A stretch of 5,355 nt of DNA from Actinomycetota bacterium (GTDB taxonomy: Bacteria; Actinomycetota; Actinomycetes; Nanopelagicales; Nanopelagicaceae): positions 1 to 5,355 of the forward strand of contig WLDY01000063.1 in the NCBI GenBank assembly GCA_009704555.1. Direction: 5' to 3'. The translations under genes were made by a program, and so were the position numbers. The notes below the pieces were generated by a model. That model had not been told where the DNA came from. It did no database searches and worked only from the letters and a program-made list of their open reading frames with translations. This document shows positions 1 to 5,355 of the stretch, piece by piece (within the stretch, counting starts at the first letter, position 1; each line of letters opens with the position of its first letter).

Positions 1-1047
1 GGCACCCTTGAGTTCGCGAGATGCGCTCTCGATGACGACTGGATCGACTCCGCTATCGACCGCCAGAGCCAAGGCCATCACGTAGTTCTCTACGTTATGC
101 GTACCGATCAATGGGATCTCCGTCGATATCAATATGCCACCAGGGCCACGAATCTCAAGACGATTTCCGCGCCCGGTCACCTCTCGCTCAGTAACAAACC
201 ACGCTGCGCTCCTATCGGTGAGTGAGAGCGTCATCGTCTCGAGCGATGTCATAGCGGCAAGGCGCTTTCCGTAGGCGTCGTCGATGTTGATGAAAGCGCG
301 ATCGGAGTATTCGTGAGTGAAGAGTGAAGCCTTTGCATCGAAGTAACTCTCCATATCGCCATGGAAGTCGAGATGGTCTTGCGAGAGATTGCTGAATCCT
401 GCTGCTGCGAATCGAGCGCCATTCACACGGTGAAGGGCAAGGCCATGTGAGCTCACTTCCATGGCGAGTGCACGAACATGGAGTTGAGCCATCTGTGCCA
501 CACGTCGAGCCATCTCATCAGCCGACTCAGTGGTGCGCTCGGCCTTCAACTCCAACCCCGGCATCAAGGTCGCAATCGTTCCCATCAATCCAGCCGTGAA
601 CCCCGCTGCCTGCCAGATCTCGTAGAGCAAGGTGGTGATGGTGCTCTTGCCATTCGTTCCCGTGACACCGACGGCATGCATGCTTCGCATCGGGTCACCA
701 TGGAACCAATGTGCCAAATGACCCAGATCCACTTCGGGGCGCGAGACGACGAGAAGAGGAACTTGGATCTCACCCTTGGCGGAGATCTTCGACTCACCTT
801 CCTTGTCGGTCAGGATCGCATTGGCCCCCGCGGCGATGGCCCGCTCGACATATTCAGCGCCATGACTGCGGATCCCACGATGTGCGACGAAGAGCGCACC
901 AGGAACAACCGCATCGGTCGAACTGGCAATCTCCGTGATCTCGATTCCGGCAAGTTGCGACAGAGAGAGTCCGGTGTCACCAAGGTAGTTGGCGACATCT
1001 ACAAGAGATCTCGTCTGCGGTACGAGAGCCTGCTCATCCACGAGCAT
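1..1047 (-). CDS. murE: UDP-N-acetylmuramoyl-tripeptide synthetase MurE, 3' end cut by window edge
   Basis: Cytoplasmic Mur ligase that uses ATP to add the third stem-peptide residue (meso-diaminopimelate or lysine) to UDP-MurNAc-L-Ala-D-Glu. I translated 349 codons with no stop. Seen: an N-terminal UDP-binding domain with GALFVAHRG near residues 50-58, the ATP loop GVTGTNGKST at 127-136, the TT pair at 172-173, EVSSHGLALHRV at 197-208, NLSQDHLDFHGDM at 220-232, and K239 in DAKASLF, the lysine that is carbamylated in this family. GTHNVENYVMALALA follows at 315-329. The family is usually about 500 residues, so roughly 150 are missing, including the C-terminal motif that decides DAP versus lysine; substrate choice cannot be read here. 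The ATG at 1047 lies inside the ftsI end (14-nt overlap), preceded by a purine-rich GAGAGAGAAAG stretch that can serve as ribosome binding site. Coupled translation with ftsI is likely. Confidence 0.95.
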   Translation of the reverse strand, partial: MLVDEQALVPQTRSLVDVANYLGDTGLSLSQLAGIEITEIASSTDAVVPGALFVAHRGIRSHGAEYVERAIAAGANAILTDKEGESKISAKGEIQVPLLVVSRPEVDLGHLAHWFHGDPMRSMHAVGVTGTNGKSTITTLLYEIWQAAGFTAGLMGTIATLMPGLELKAERTTESADEMARRVAQMAQLHVRALAMEVSSHGLALHRVNGARFAAAGFSNLSQDHLDFHGDMESYFDAKASLFTHEYSDRAFINIDDAYGKRLAAMTSLETMTLSLTDRSAAWFVTEREVTGRGNRLEIRGPGGILISTEIPLIGTHNVENYVMALALAVDSGVDPVVIESASRELKGA

Positions 1048-2935
1048 CGACTTTCTCTCTCTTCTTCTTTTCCTTCTTCTCCGGAACCTCTGAATTCTTG
1101 GGCTTCTTGCTCTCGGCAGAATCAGAAGAAGAAGTTGGATTGCTGATCTTTCGCAAGTACTCCTTGTAGCTCAATGCGTAACTGGATTCAGCCTTCGCTG
1201 TCGGCGGAATGTTCTGGGACTGGAGGATGTAACTCATCACTTCCTTGAAGACTGGTCCCCCGAGATAACCGCCGTAGTAGACCCCTTTGGGCGCTTGGAT
1301 GGTCACGTTGACCACATAGGCCGGATCATCCGCTGGTGCGAAACCGATGAATGATGCGGTGTAGCCCTTGTAACAACCGCACTTCTCGTCATGGCGCCAT
1401 GCGGTTCCGGTCTTGCCCGCGACGCGATAGCCCGGGATTGCAGCAGTCTCAGCAGTTCCATGTGGACCCACGACGCTCTCCATGATCATTCGCATCTTCT
1501 CTGCAGTCTCGGAGGAGACCACTCGAACTGCATCTTCGGTCTTATGAGCGGTGAATGCACCATTGGAAGCGATCGTCCCCTTGATGACGCTCGGTGGTAC
1601 TCGCACGCCATCGTTTGCAAGAGTGGAGAAGATCGAGGTCGCTTGGATCGCTGTCAACGAGTAGCCCTGGCCGAAAGCGATGGTCGGAAGTGAGGTTCCA
1701 GACCACTCCTTGACTGGACGCAACTTGCCCGCGGATTCTCCTGGTAGACGAAGCTCGGTCGATTGCCCTAATCCGAATGCTCGTAGATAGTCGTAGAGAC
1801 GCTCCTTCCCCACCATCTCACCGATCTTGATCGCTCCGGTGTTGGTCGAGTTGGCAAGCGCACCGGCAACGGTGATCTTCTCCGTCTTGTGATACTCGTG
1901 ATCCTTGAAAGTCGTTCCATATCGTTTGATCTTGTACGGAGTCGTGATGATCGTCTCTGGTGAGATCTTCCCTTCCTCCAATGCAGCGGCATAGGTGATC
2001 ACCTTGCCGGTCGAACCAGGTTCGTAGATCTCTTCGACAGTGAGATTTCGATAGAGCGCAGGATCGACACCATCGCGGTCATTTGGATCAAATGTCGGAT
2101 AGGTAGCGTGAGCGAGGATCTCTCCGGTCTTCGGATTCTGGACGATCACTGTTCCGGAAACCGCTCGCGAGGACTTGACCACTTTAGTGATCGCCTTCAG
2201 CGCCACCCATTGCACATCTCGATCGATCGTCAACTGGACGCTCTCGCCCGGTACCGAATCAAGCATCACTTGTTGGGTGCCTGGGATGATCGTCCCGCCA
2301 GCATTGGCGTAGGTGTAGACACCATCCTGACCGGTGAGTTGAGAGTTGAGGCTGTACTCCAACCCGGCTGCTCCCGCACCGGCTGCATTGGTGAAGCCAA
2401 GGAGCGAAGCGGCCAATTGACCGGCGGGGTACTCGCGGTCGTAGATGCGCTCTGCCCAGAATCCACTGATCCGCTTGGCATAGCCGTTGCGCTCTTCGAT
2501 CACCTTCTCGTTGTAACTCTCGATCCTCGACTCCATGGTCCGCCAGATCGCAGGTCGTACCTTGTCGGCGATCACTACATATCTGCGATCACCGGTCAAG
2601 CGATCGGCGAGATAACTCTCATCCATATCCAAGATCGGTGCGACGACCTTTGCGACCTCTTCGCCGTCATGGATCAACTTCTGATCGACGACGATCCGAT
2701 AGGAGAGGACGCTACGTGCAAGCTCGACTCCATTGGCATCAAGGATGGCCCCTCTCGGTGCAGGGATCGTTGCAGTTCGCTCCAACTCCCCTGAGGCTTT
2801 GAGCATGAGGTCGTTGGAGCGGAGCGCTTGCAGATCGAGGAGTCTGATTGCAAAGACCAAGAGGATGATGCCGATGATGGCAACTGCGATCTGAATCCGC
2901 TTTGGTTGGAGTGATCGGTCAGTTGCGAGATTCAC
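1034..2935 (-). CDS. ftsI: Septal peptidoglycan transpeptidase FtsI (class B penicillin-binding protein, PBP3/PbpB type)
   Basis: Inner-membrane D,D-transpeptidase that cross-links septal peptidoglycan, working with FtsW and the FtsQLB complex. The 633-residue protein has a short cytoplasmic N-terminus, one transmembrane helix at about 15-33, and a dimerisation/pedestal domain opening with APRGAILDANG (59-69). The transpeptidase domain carries all three active-site motifs: S308-T-G-K311 (nucleophile serine), S363-T-N365 and K508-T-G-T511. After KTGT comes C519-G-C521-Y, similar to a Cys-X-Cys-Tyr segment I recall in mycobacterial PbpB. No PASTA repeats are present. The last 35 residues are a Ser-rich then Lys/Glu-rich tail of low complexity. 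The start is GTG and is the first possible start after an in-frame TAG, which is the ftsL stop; AGGTAGG at 2947-2953 lies 11 nt upstream as ribosome binding site. It sits 12 nt after ftsL and overlaps murE. Confidence 0.97.
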   Translation of the reverse strand: MNLATDRSLQPKRIQIAVAIIGIILLVFAIRLLDLQALRSNDLMLKASGELERTATIPAPRGAILDANGVELARSVLSYRIVVDQKLIHDGEEVAKVVAPILDMDESYLADRLTGDRRYVVIADKVRPAIWRTMESRIESYNEKVIEERNGYAKRISGFWAERIYDREYPAGQLAASLLGFTNAAGAGAAGLEYSLNSQLTGQDGVYTYANAGGTIIPGTQQVMLDSVPGESVQLTIDRDVQWVALKAITKVVKSSRAVSGTVIVQNPKTGEILAHATYPTFDPNDRDGVDPALYRNLTVEEIYEPGSTGKVITYAAALEEGKISPETIITTPYKIKRYGTTFKDHEYHKTEKITVAGALANSTNTGAIKIGEMVGKERLYDYLRAFGLGQSTELRLPGESAGKLRPVKEWSGTSLPTIAFGQGYSLTAIQATSIFSTLANDGVRVPPSVIKGTIASNGAFTAHKTEDAVRVVSSETAEKMRMIMESVVGPHGTAETAAIPGYRVAGKTGTAWRHDEKCGCYKGYTASFIGFAPADDPAYVVNVTIQAPKGVYYGGYLGGPVFKEVMSYILQSQNIPPTAKAESSYALSYKEYLRKISNPTSSSDSAESKKPKNSEVPEKKEKKKREKVDARG

Positions 2936-2947
2936 GAGTGGAGAGAC

Positions 2948-3328
2948 CTACCTGTCGTTGATCTCTATGAAACGTGGGCTACCAGAAGCGACCATTCCCA
3001 GCATCTCCGCTGAGCGAGCAAGACGGTCCGGCGAAGAGACGTATGCCAATTCAGTGAGTGCCGCCTGTCGAAGTTCCTTCATCTCGATCACTTCTAGTTT
3101 GAGGGCTCGGACTGTGAATGCACCTTCTGTCAGTGCGATGTTGAGAGTGAACATGGCCATCAACCCTGCGGTAGCGATCGCAACGCAGATCATGACGAAG
3201 TTCTTCGAATCCCTCTTCGCATCAGTGAGCGATGCGAGTGAGAGAGTGCTCAGCGGTGCGACAAGAGAGAGCCGCCGCACTTGGGCGACCCTGCGAGTGG
3301 TCGCAGGTCCGAGTTCGCGTATCGCCAT
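2948..3328 (-). CDS. ftsL: FtsL-like cell division protein (septum formation initiator / DivIC-FtsL family)
   Basis: Small bitopic division protein that, in this family, pairs with FtsB/DivIC and FtsQ to activate the FtsW-FtsI septal synthase. The 126 residues show a basic cytoplasmic N-terminus of about 42 residues, one hydrophobic helix at about 43-66, then a helical stretch at about 70-97 with the heptad-like character of a coiled coil. The C-terminal segment SSPDRLARSAEMLGMVASG (98-116) fits the family pattern of a proline followed by an Ala-rich helix and LGMV. The assignment rests on topology, this tail and position between rsmH and ftsI; sequence conservation in FtsL is generally weak. 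The ATG at 3326-3328 overlaps the rsmH TGA by one base (TGATG), with a modest GGGTGG ribosome binding site inside rsmH, so translation is probably coupled. The TAG stop is in frame with the ftsI start 12 nt later. Confidence 0.88.
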   Translation of the reverse strand: MAIRELGPATTRRVAQVRRLSLVAPLSTLSLASLTDAKRDSKNFVMICVAIATAGLMAMFTLNIALTEGAFTVRALKLEVIEMKELRQAALTELAYVSSPDRLARSAEMLGMVASGSPRFIEINDR

Positions 3329-4275
3329 CAGGCTGCCACCCGTGTGATTGCGCGAATACGAACCGACTTGGCGCGAGGATTGACGAGCATCTCTTCCTCG
3401 CTTGCCTTTTCGCTACCGTTGAAGATGAGTGCGAACTTCTGCTCTTGACCAGGTAACTCCACCGGTAGACCAGGAAGGTCCTTGCGGACTGTGACGCGAG
3501 CGAAGTGCTCCTTGACGATGCGATCCTCAAGCGAGTGGAACGAGAGGACGACCATCCGGCCTCCGACTGCGAGTCGATCGAGTGCGATCGGTAGCGAGCG
3601 ATCCAAGATGTCGAGCTCGCCATTGACTTCGATTCGCAGAGCTTGGAATGTGCGCTTCGCTGGGTTTCCACCGGTTCGTCGCGCCGGTGCTGGGATGACT
3701 CGCTTGATGAGCTCTACCAGCATGGAGCTCTTCGAGATCGGCTCCTTCGAACGCTCAGCGACGATGGCCTTGGCAATCCTTGGCGCGAAACGCTCCTCGC
3801 CGTATTGGCGCAAGATCCGAGTGAGGTCAGCCTCGGAGTAGGTGGCCAGGACTTCGGCTGCGGTGAGGCCCTGGCTCCTATCCATTCGCATATCGAGCGC
3901 GCTCTCCTGGGAGTAGGAGAAACCCCGCTCGACGGAATCGAGTTGCATCGAGGAGACACCGAGATCGAGCAGGATCCCGTCAACAGTACGAGTGCCGAAT
4001 TGATCCAAGACTTTGCCGAGATTGTCGTACGAGTCGCGATAGATCTGTACTCGGCCATGGAATGGTTCGAGGCGCTTAGCTGCATGTGCGATCGCATCAG
4101 CATCTCTATCGATTCCGATGATGGTCAGATGAGGAAAGCGAGAGAGCAATTCGAAACTGTGTCCGGCAAGGCCAAGAGTTCCGTCGACGATAATCGGATG
4201 TTCGCGACCCACTATCGCTGGAGCAAGTAACTCAACGGTTCGATCGAGACAGACGGGCAGATGGATCTCGGGCAT
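3328..4275 (-). CDS. rsmH: 16S rRNA (cytosine(1402)-N4)-methyltransferase RsmH (MraW)
   Basis: SAM-dependent methyltransferase that N4-methylates C1402 of 16S rRNA in the ribosomal P site. The 315-residue length is normal. Seen in order: HLPVCL near the N-terminus, the SAM-binding glycine loop VDGTLGLAGHS (30-40), acidic IDRD (55-58), DLGVSSMQLD (104-113), GFSY (118-121), LDMRMD (127-132), GEERFAPRIAKAI (159-171), NPAKRTFQALRIEVN (204-218), LSFHSLEDRIVK (244-255) and NPRAKSVRIRAI (299-310). These are the hallmark blocks of the family. The second loop glycine is alanine (GLAGHS rather than the common G-x-GGHS), a mild substitution. The ATG start has GAGG eight bases upstream. A 237-nt gap with strong secondary structure separates it from mraZ, whereas it touches ftsL downstream, so rsmH may be the first gene of a separately controlled block. 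Confidence 0.97.
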   Translation of the reverse strand: MPEIHLPVCLDRTVELLAPAIVGREHPIIVDGTLGLAGHSFELLSRFPHLTIIGIDRDADAIAHAAKRLEPFHGRVQIYRDSYDNLGKVLDQFGTRTVDGILLDLGVSSMQLDSVERGFSYSQESALDMRMDRSQGLTAAEVLATYSEADLTRILRQYGEERFAPRIAKAIVAERSKEPISKSSMLVELIKRVIPAPARRTGGNPAKRTFQALRIEVNGELDILDRSLPIALDRLAVGGRMVVLSFHSLEDRIVKEHFARVTVRKDLPGLPVELPGQEQKFALIFNGSEKASEEEMLVNPRAKSVRIRAITRVAA

Positions 4276-4290
4276 CTTCCCTACCTCACT
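4276..4290 (-). promoter_or_regulatory. rsmH ribosome binding region
   Basis: On the minus strand the bases before the rsmH ATG read AGTGAGGTAGGGAAG. GAGG, eight bases from the ATG, is the likely Shine-Dalgarno core. The adjoining GGGAAG (4276-4281) is exactly complementary to CUUCCC in the loop of the upstream hairpin at 4406-4437. The pairing is seen in sequence; a regulatory role is inferred. Confidence 0.6.
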
Positions 4291-4294
4291 CTCT

Positions 4295-4330
4295 TCTCGT
4301 CTATCGCTTGCTTCTCGTATATCGCTTGCT
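4295..4330 (-). repeat. Tandem duplication of an 18-bp unit in the rsmH leader
   Basis: Bases 4295-4312 and 4313-4330 are directly adjacent copies of the same 18-bp unit, differing only at 4301 (C) versus 4319 (A). On the minus strand each unit begins AGCAAGCGATA and ends ACGAGA. The repeat lies between the structured leader and the rsmH ribosome binding site. No protein is encoded there. It could be a recent slippage duplication or a double binding site; nothing in the sequence decides between these. Confidence 0.85.
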
Positions 4331-4352
4331 CTCTGACTTCAGTTAGAAATCT

Positions 4353-4481
4353 GCGATGAAGTTGAAGAGACGCTCTGGTCACTGTCGGCCGACGGATGGG
4401 GGGGGTAAATCGGCACCGGGGAAGCAGTGCCGATTTATTGAAGGTCGACAGTGGCCAGAACGGCCCTGCTCACTTCATCGC
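4353..4481 (-). promoter_or_regulatory. Nested stem-loop leader upstream of rsmH, matching the mraW RNA motif
   Basis: Three inverted repeats are nested inside one another. The outer arms are GCGATGAAGT (4353-4362) and its exact complement (4472-4481), 10 bp. The middle arms are 4374-4387 and 4446-4459, 14 positions with a single T/G mismatch. The inner arms are 4406-4416 and 4427-4437, 11 bp perfect, closing a 10-nt loop that reads UGCUUCCCCG in the minus-strand RNA. Internal loops separate the stems, and a run of eight C follows the inner stem in the RNA. From memory, a cis-regulatory 'mraW RNA motif' with a conserved CUUCCCC terminal loop has been described by comparative genomics upstream of actinobacterial mraW genes; location, clade and loop all agree. 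No T-run follows, so it is not a simple terminator. The ligand or effector is unknown to me. Confidence 0.75.
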
Positions 4482-4512
4482 TATTTAGTTGTCCTTCTGG
4501 ACGGTGACTCCG

Positions 4513-4944
4513 CTAGAAGAGTCCGGGAAAGATCTCCTCTGAGACGTTTGCGAAGTCGCCTTCGCGGTCAGCGAGATAGCTCTGCCACGACTTCGCATCC
4601 CAGATCTCGACTCGGGTATTGGCGCCGATGACGACGCACTCCTTGGTCAACGAGGCGTAATCGCGCAATCCGTTCGGAATGGTCACTCGACCCTGCTTGT
4701 CAGGGATCTCGTCGTGGGCACCGGCGAACATCACGCGCATGTAGTCACGAGCGCTCTTTGCAGTGAGTGGGGTCTGACGTAGTTGCTCGGTGATCCGGGC
4801 GAACTCGTCCGCGGGAAAGACATAGAGGCAACGCTCTTGACCCTTGGTGATGACGAGACCTGGAGCGAGGGGTTCGCGGAACTTCGCGGGGAGAATCAAG
4901 CGACCCTTCTCGTCGAGCCGTGGTTCGTGAGTCCCCAAAAACAC
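4513..4944 (-). CDS. mraZ: Transcriptional regulator MraZ
   Basis: DNA-binding protein of the AbrB/MraZ fold and first gene of the dcw cluster. In the bacteria studied it binds short G-rich repeats in its own promoter and changes dcw expression. The 143 residues are the usual length. Both halves of the internal duplication are visible: DEKGRLILPAKFR at 11-23 and DKQGRVTIPNGLR at 82-94, each the signature of one SpoVT-AbrB-type domain. The N-terminus MFLGTHEPRLDEKGRL is canonical, which fixes the start at the GTG of 4942-4944. AAGGGG (4952-4957), seven bases upstream, is a strong ribosome binding site. The gene is followed by the 237-nt structured gap rather than directly by rsmH. TGGGG repeats at 5050-5074 and a promoter-like sequence at 5003-5030 lie upstream and could be its own targets. 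Confidence 0.97.
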   Translation of the reverse strand: MFLGTHEPRLDEKGRLILPAKFREPLAPGLVITKGQERCLYVFPADEFARITEQLRQTPLTAKSARDYMRVMFAGAHDEIPDKQGRVTIPNGLRDYASLTKECVVIGANTRVEIWDAKSWQSYLADREGDFANVSEEIFPGLF

Positions 4945-5002
4945 TGTTTTTCCCCTTGTTTCTTCACTTCTCGAGCAAGACCCCCGTCTCGCTCAATTCC
5001 CC

Positions 5003-5030
5003 ACTTTACTCCCTTTCCCTCCCTTTTCAA
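5003..5030 (-). promoter_or_regulatory. Candidate promoter of the mraZ-led operon
   Basis: On the minus strand TTGAAA (5025-5030, 5 of 6 matches to the -35 consensus) is followed after 16 bp by TAAAGT (5003-5008, 4 of 6 matches to -10). Transcription would begin near 4996 and give a leader of about 50 nt before the mraZ GTG. The spacer is unusually G-rich (GGGAGGGAAAGGG). This is a pattern match only. Confidence 0.45.
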
Positions 5031-5049
5031 CCACCTACCGCCACTTATT

Positions 5050-5074
5050 TCCCCGCTCCCCCCACCCCTCCCCA
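5050..5074 (-). promoter_or_regulatory. Candidate MraZ boxes: G-rich repeats at 10-bp spacing
   Basis: The minus strand carries TGGGG at 5074-5070, TGGGG at 5064-5060 and GGGGA at 5054-5050, each start ten bases from the next. MraZ in other bacteria is known to bind tandem TGGGN-type boxes with five-base spacers in front of mraZ, and this layout matches for two boxes, with the third weaker. The boxes lie just upstream of the candidate -35 at 5025-5030. The region is G-rich overall, so chance matches are a real possibility. Confidence 0.4.
5051..5073 (-). other. Potential G-quadruplex motif
   Basis: The minus strand reads four G runs of 4, 4, 6 and 4 bases separated by A, T and AGC. Loops of 1, 1 and 3 bases between runs of at least four G meet a strict G-quadruplex pattern. 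It coincides with the candidate MraZ boxes. A second, weaker set of runs (3, 3, 3, 4) spans 4999-5023. Folding in the cell is not shown. Confidence 0.5.
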
Positions 5075-5100
5075 CCGGGGCGAGCGCCCAGCGTGATGAC

Positions 5101-5106
5101 TAGGCT
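5101..5106 (+). promoter_or_regulatory. Possible -10 element of the divergent ABC-transporter gene
   Basis: TAGGCT fits the loose TAnnnT pattern of actinobacterial -10 elements and ends nine bases before the ATG at 5116. That spacing would give a leaderless or nearly leaderless mRNA, which agrees with the absence of a purine-rich ribosome binding site before this ATG. No convincing -35 is seen. Confidence 0.25.
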
Positions 5107-5115
5107 CGTGCGCCT

Positions 5116-5355
5116 ATGTCCGCAAAGACCTCCGATATCTCGCAAGCGCCGAACGGGACCCCCCTCATCACCGCCAAGGGTCTGATCAAGCGCTATGGGG
5201 ACTTTGAGGCGGTCGCTGGGATCGACTTCGAAGTGCGAAAGGGAGAGTCCTTCGGATTCCTTGGCCCCAATGGCGCGGGCAAATCGAGCACCATGAGGAT
5301 CATCGCTGCGACCTCGCAGCGAACCGGGGGCGAGATCACGATCCTCGGCAAGGAC
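5116..5355 (+). CDS. ABC transporter ATP-binding protein (ABC-2/DrrA-like), N-terminal part only
   Basis: First 80 codons of an ABC ATPase, open at the right edge. After about 16 residues of polar N-terminus comes LITAKGLIKRYGDFEAV, where Y27 is the aromatic that stacks on adenine, followed by GIDFEVRKGESFGFLG and the Walker A loop GPNGAGKSST (50-59, with K56). The remaining visible part, TMRIIAATSQRTGGEITILGKD, is typical of ATPases that partner with ABC-2 type permeases for drug, lipid or polysaccharide export. The Q-loop, signature motif, Walker B and permease lie outside the window, so the substrate cannot be named. An in-frame TAG at 5101-5103 makes the ATG at 5116 the only sensible start. 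No clear Shine-Dalgarno sequence precedes it. It is divergent from mraZ across a 171-bp shared region, with no evident functional link to the dcw genes. Confidence 0.9.
   Translation, partial: MSAKTSDISQAPNGTPLITAKGLIKRYGDFEAVAGIDFEVRKGESFGFLGPNGAGKSSTMRIIAATSQRTGGEITILGKD

Noticed and set aside
478..1146. Plus-strand open frame of 222 codons opposite murE and the ftsI end
   Set aside because: It is antisense to a fully supported MurE reading frame with all family motifs, and its own translation shows no recognisable domain. Treated as a shadow.
2108..2794. Plus-strand open frame of 228 codons opposite ftsI
   Set aside because: It lies entirely antisense to FtsI, shows no recognisable motif, and arises from codon bias on the real strand.
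3643..4230. Plus-strand open frame of 195 codons opposite rsmH
   Set aside because: It lies entirely within RsmH, whose motifs cover the whole length on the other strand, and has no domain of its own.
4331..4352. Separate promoter for rsmH near TATACG on the minus strand
   Set aside because: The -10-like TATACG lies in the tandem repeat and no acceptable -35 is found at 16-18 bp, so it is too weak to list.
4406..4437. Rho-independent terminator after mraZ
   Set aside because: The 11-bp stem is strong, but no run of T follows on either strand (C8 follows in the minus-strand RNA). It is better explained as the inner stem of the leader RNA.
4356..4631. Plus-strand open frame of 91 codons across the structured gap and the mraZ end
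   Set aside because: It crosses the nested hairpin and the mraZ coding end, and its Arg/Gly-rich translation looks like chance.
5078..5090. Small GC-rich inverted repeat (GGGC..GCCC) before the ABC-transporter gene
   Set aside because: The stem is only four base pairs in GC-rich DNA, which is not distinguishable from chance.
4783..5103. Plus-strand open frame of 106 codons ending in a Pro-rich tail
   Set aside because: The Pro/Ser/Phe-rich translation simply reflects the pyrimidine tract upstream of mraZ, and the first half is antisense to mraZ.

Overview
The window holds the 5' half of a bacterial dcw (division and cell wall) cluster, all on the minus strand. In transcription order it reads mraZ (4944-4513), rsmH/mraW (4275-3328), ftsL-like (3328-2948), ftsI/pbpB (2935-1034) and murE (from 1047, running off the left edge). 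A divergent plus-strand gene for an ABC-transporter ATPase starts at 5116 and is cut by the right edge. There are no tRNAs, rRNAs, CRISPR arrays or transposases, and no gene-free stretch longer than 300 bases.

The organism is most likely an actinobacterium of moderate GC content (mid-50s percent by eye). The reasons are the gene order, an ftsL gene of the actinobacterial type, a transpeptidase with a Cys-Gly-Cys-Tyr segment after KTGT, GTG starts, and a structured RNA of the kind described upstream of actinobacterial mraW genes. The genus cannot be read from the sequence. The moderate GC would suit a freshwater or streamlined lineage, but that is a guess.

Region by region. 1-1047: N-terminal and central domains of MurE. 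1034-2935: FtsI, overlapping murE by 14 nt. 2948-3328: FtsL-like protein, whose start overlaps the rsmH stop by one base. 3328-4275: RsmH. 4276-4512: a 237-nt gap containing a three-tier nested inverted repeat (4353-4481), an 18-bp tandem duplication (4295-4330) and the rsmH ribosome binding site. 4513-4944: MraZ. 4945-5115: a divergent promoter region with an almost pure pyrimidine plus strand, G-rich TGGGG repeats at 10-bp spacing on the minus strand, and a candidate promoter for mraZ. 5116-5355: the ABC ATPase start.

The genes work together as follows. MraZ is the cluster's DNA-binding regulator, and RsmH methylates 16S rRNA. FtsL and FtsI belong to the septal peptidoglycan synthase complex, and MurE adds the third amino acid of the peptidoglycan stem peptide. 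The tight spacing from rsmH to murE suggests one translationally coupled transcript. The long structured gap between mraZ and rsmH is the one place where expression could be reset. It is the most interesting part of the window.
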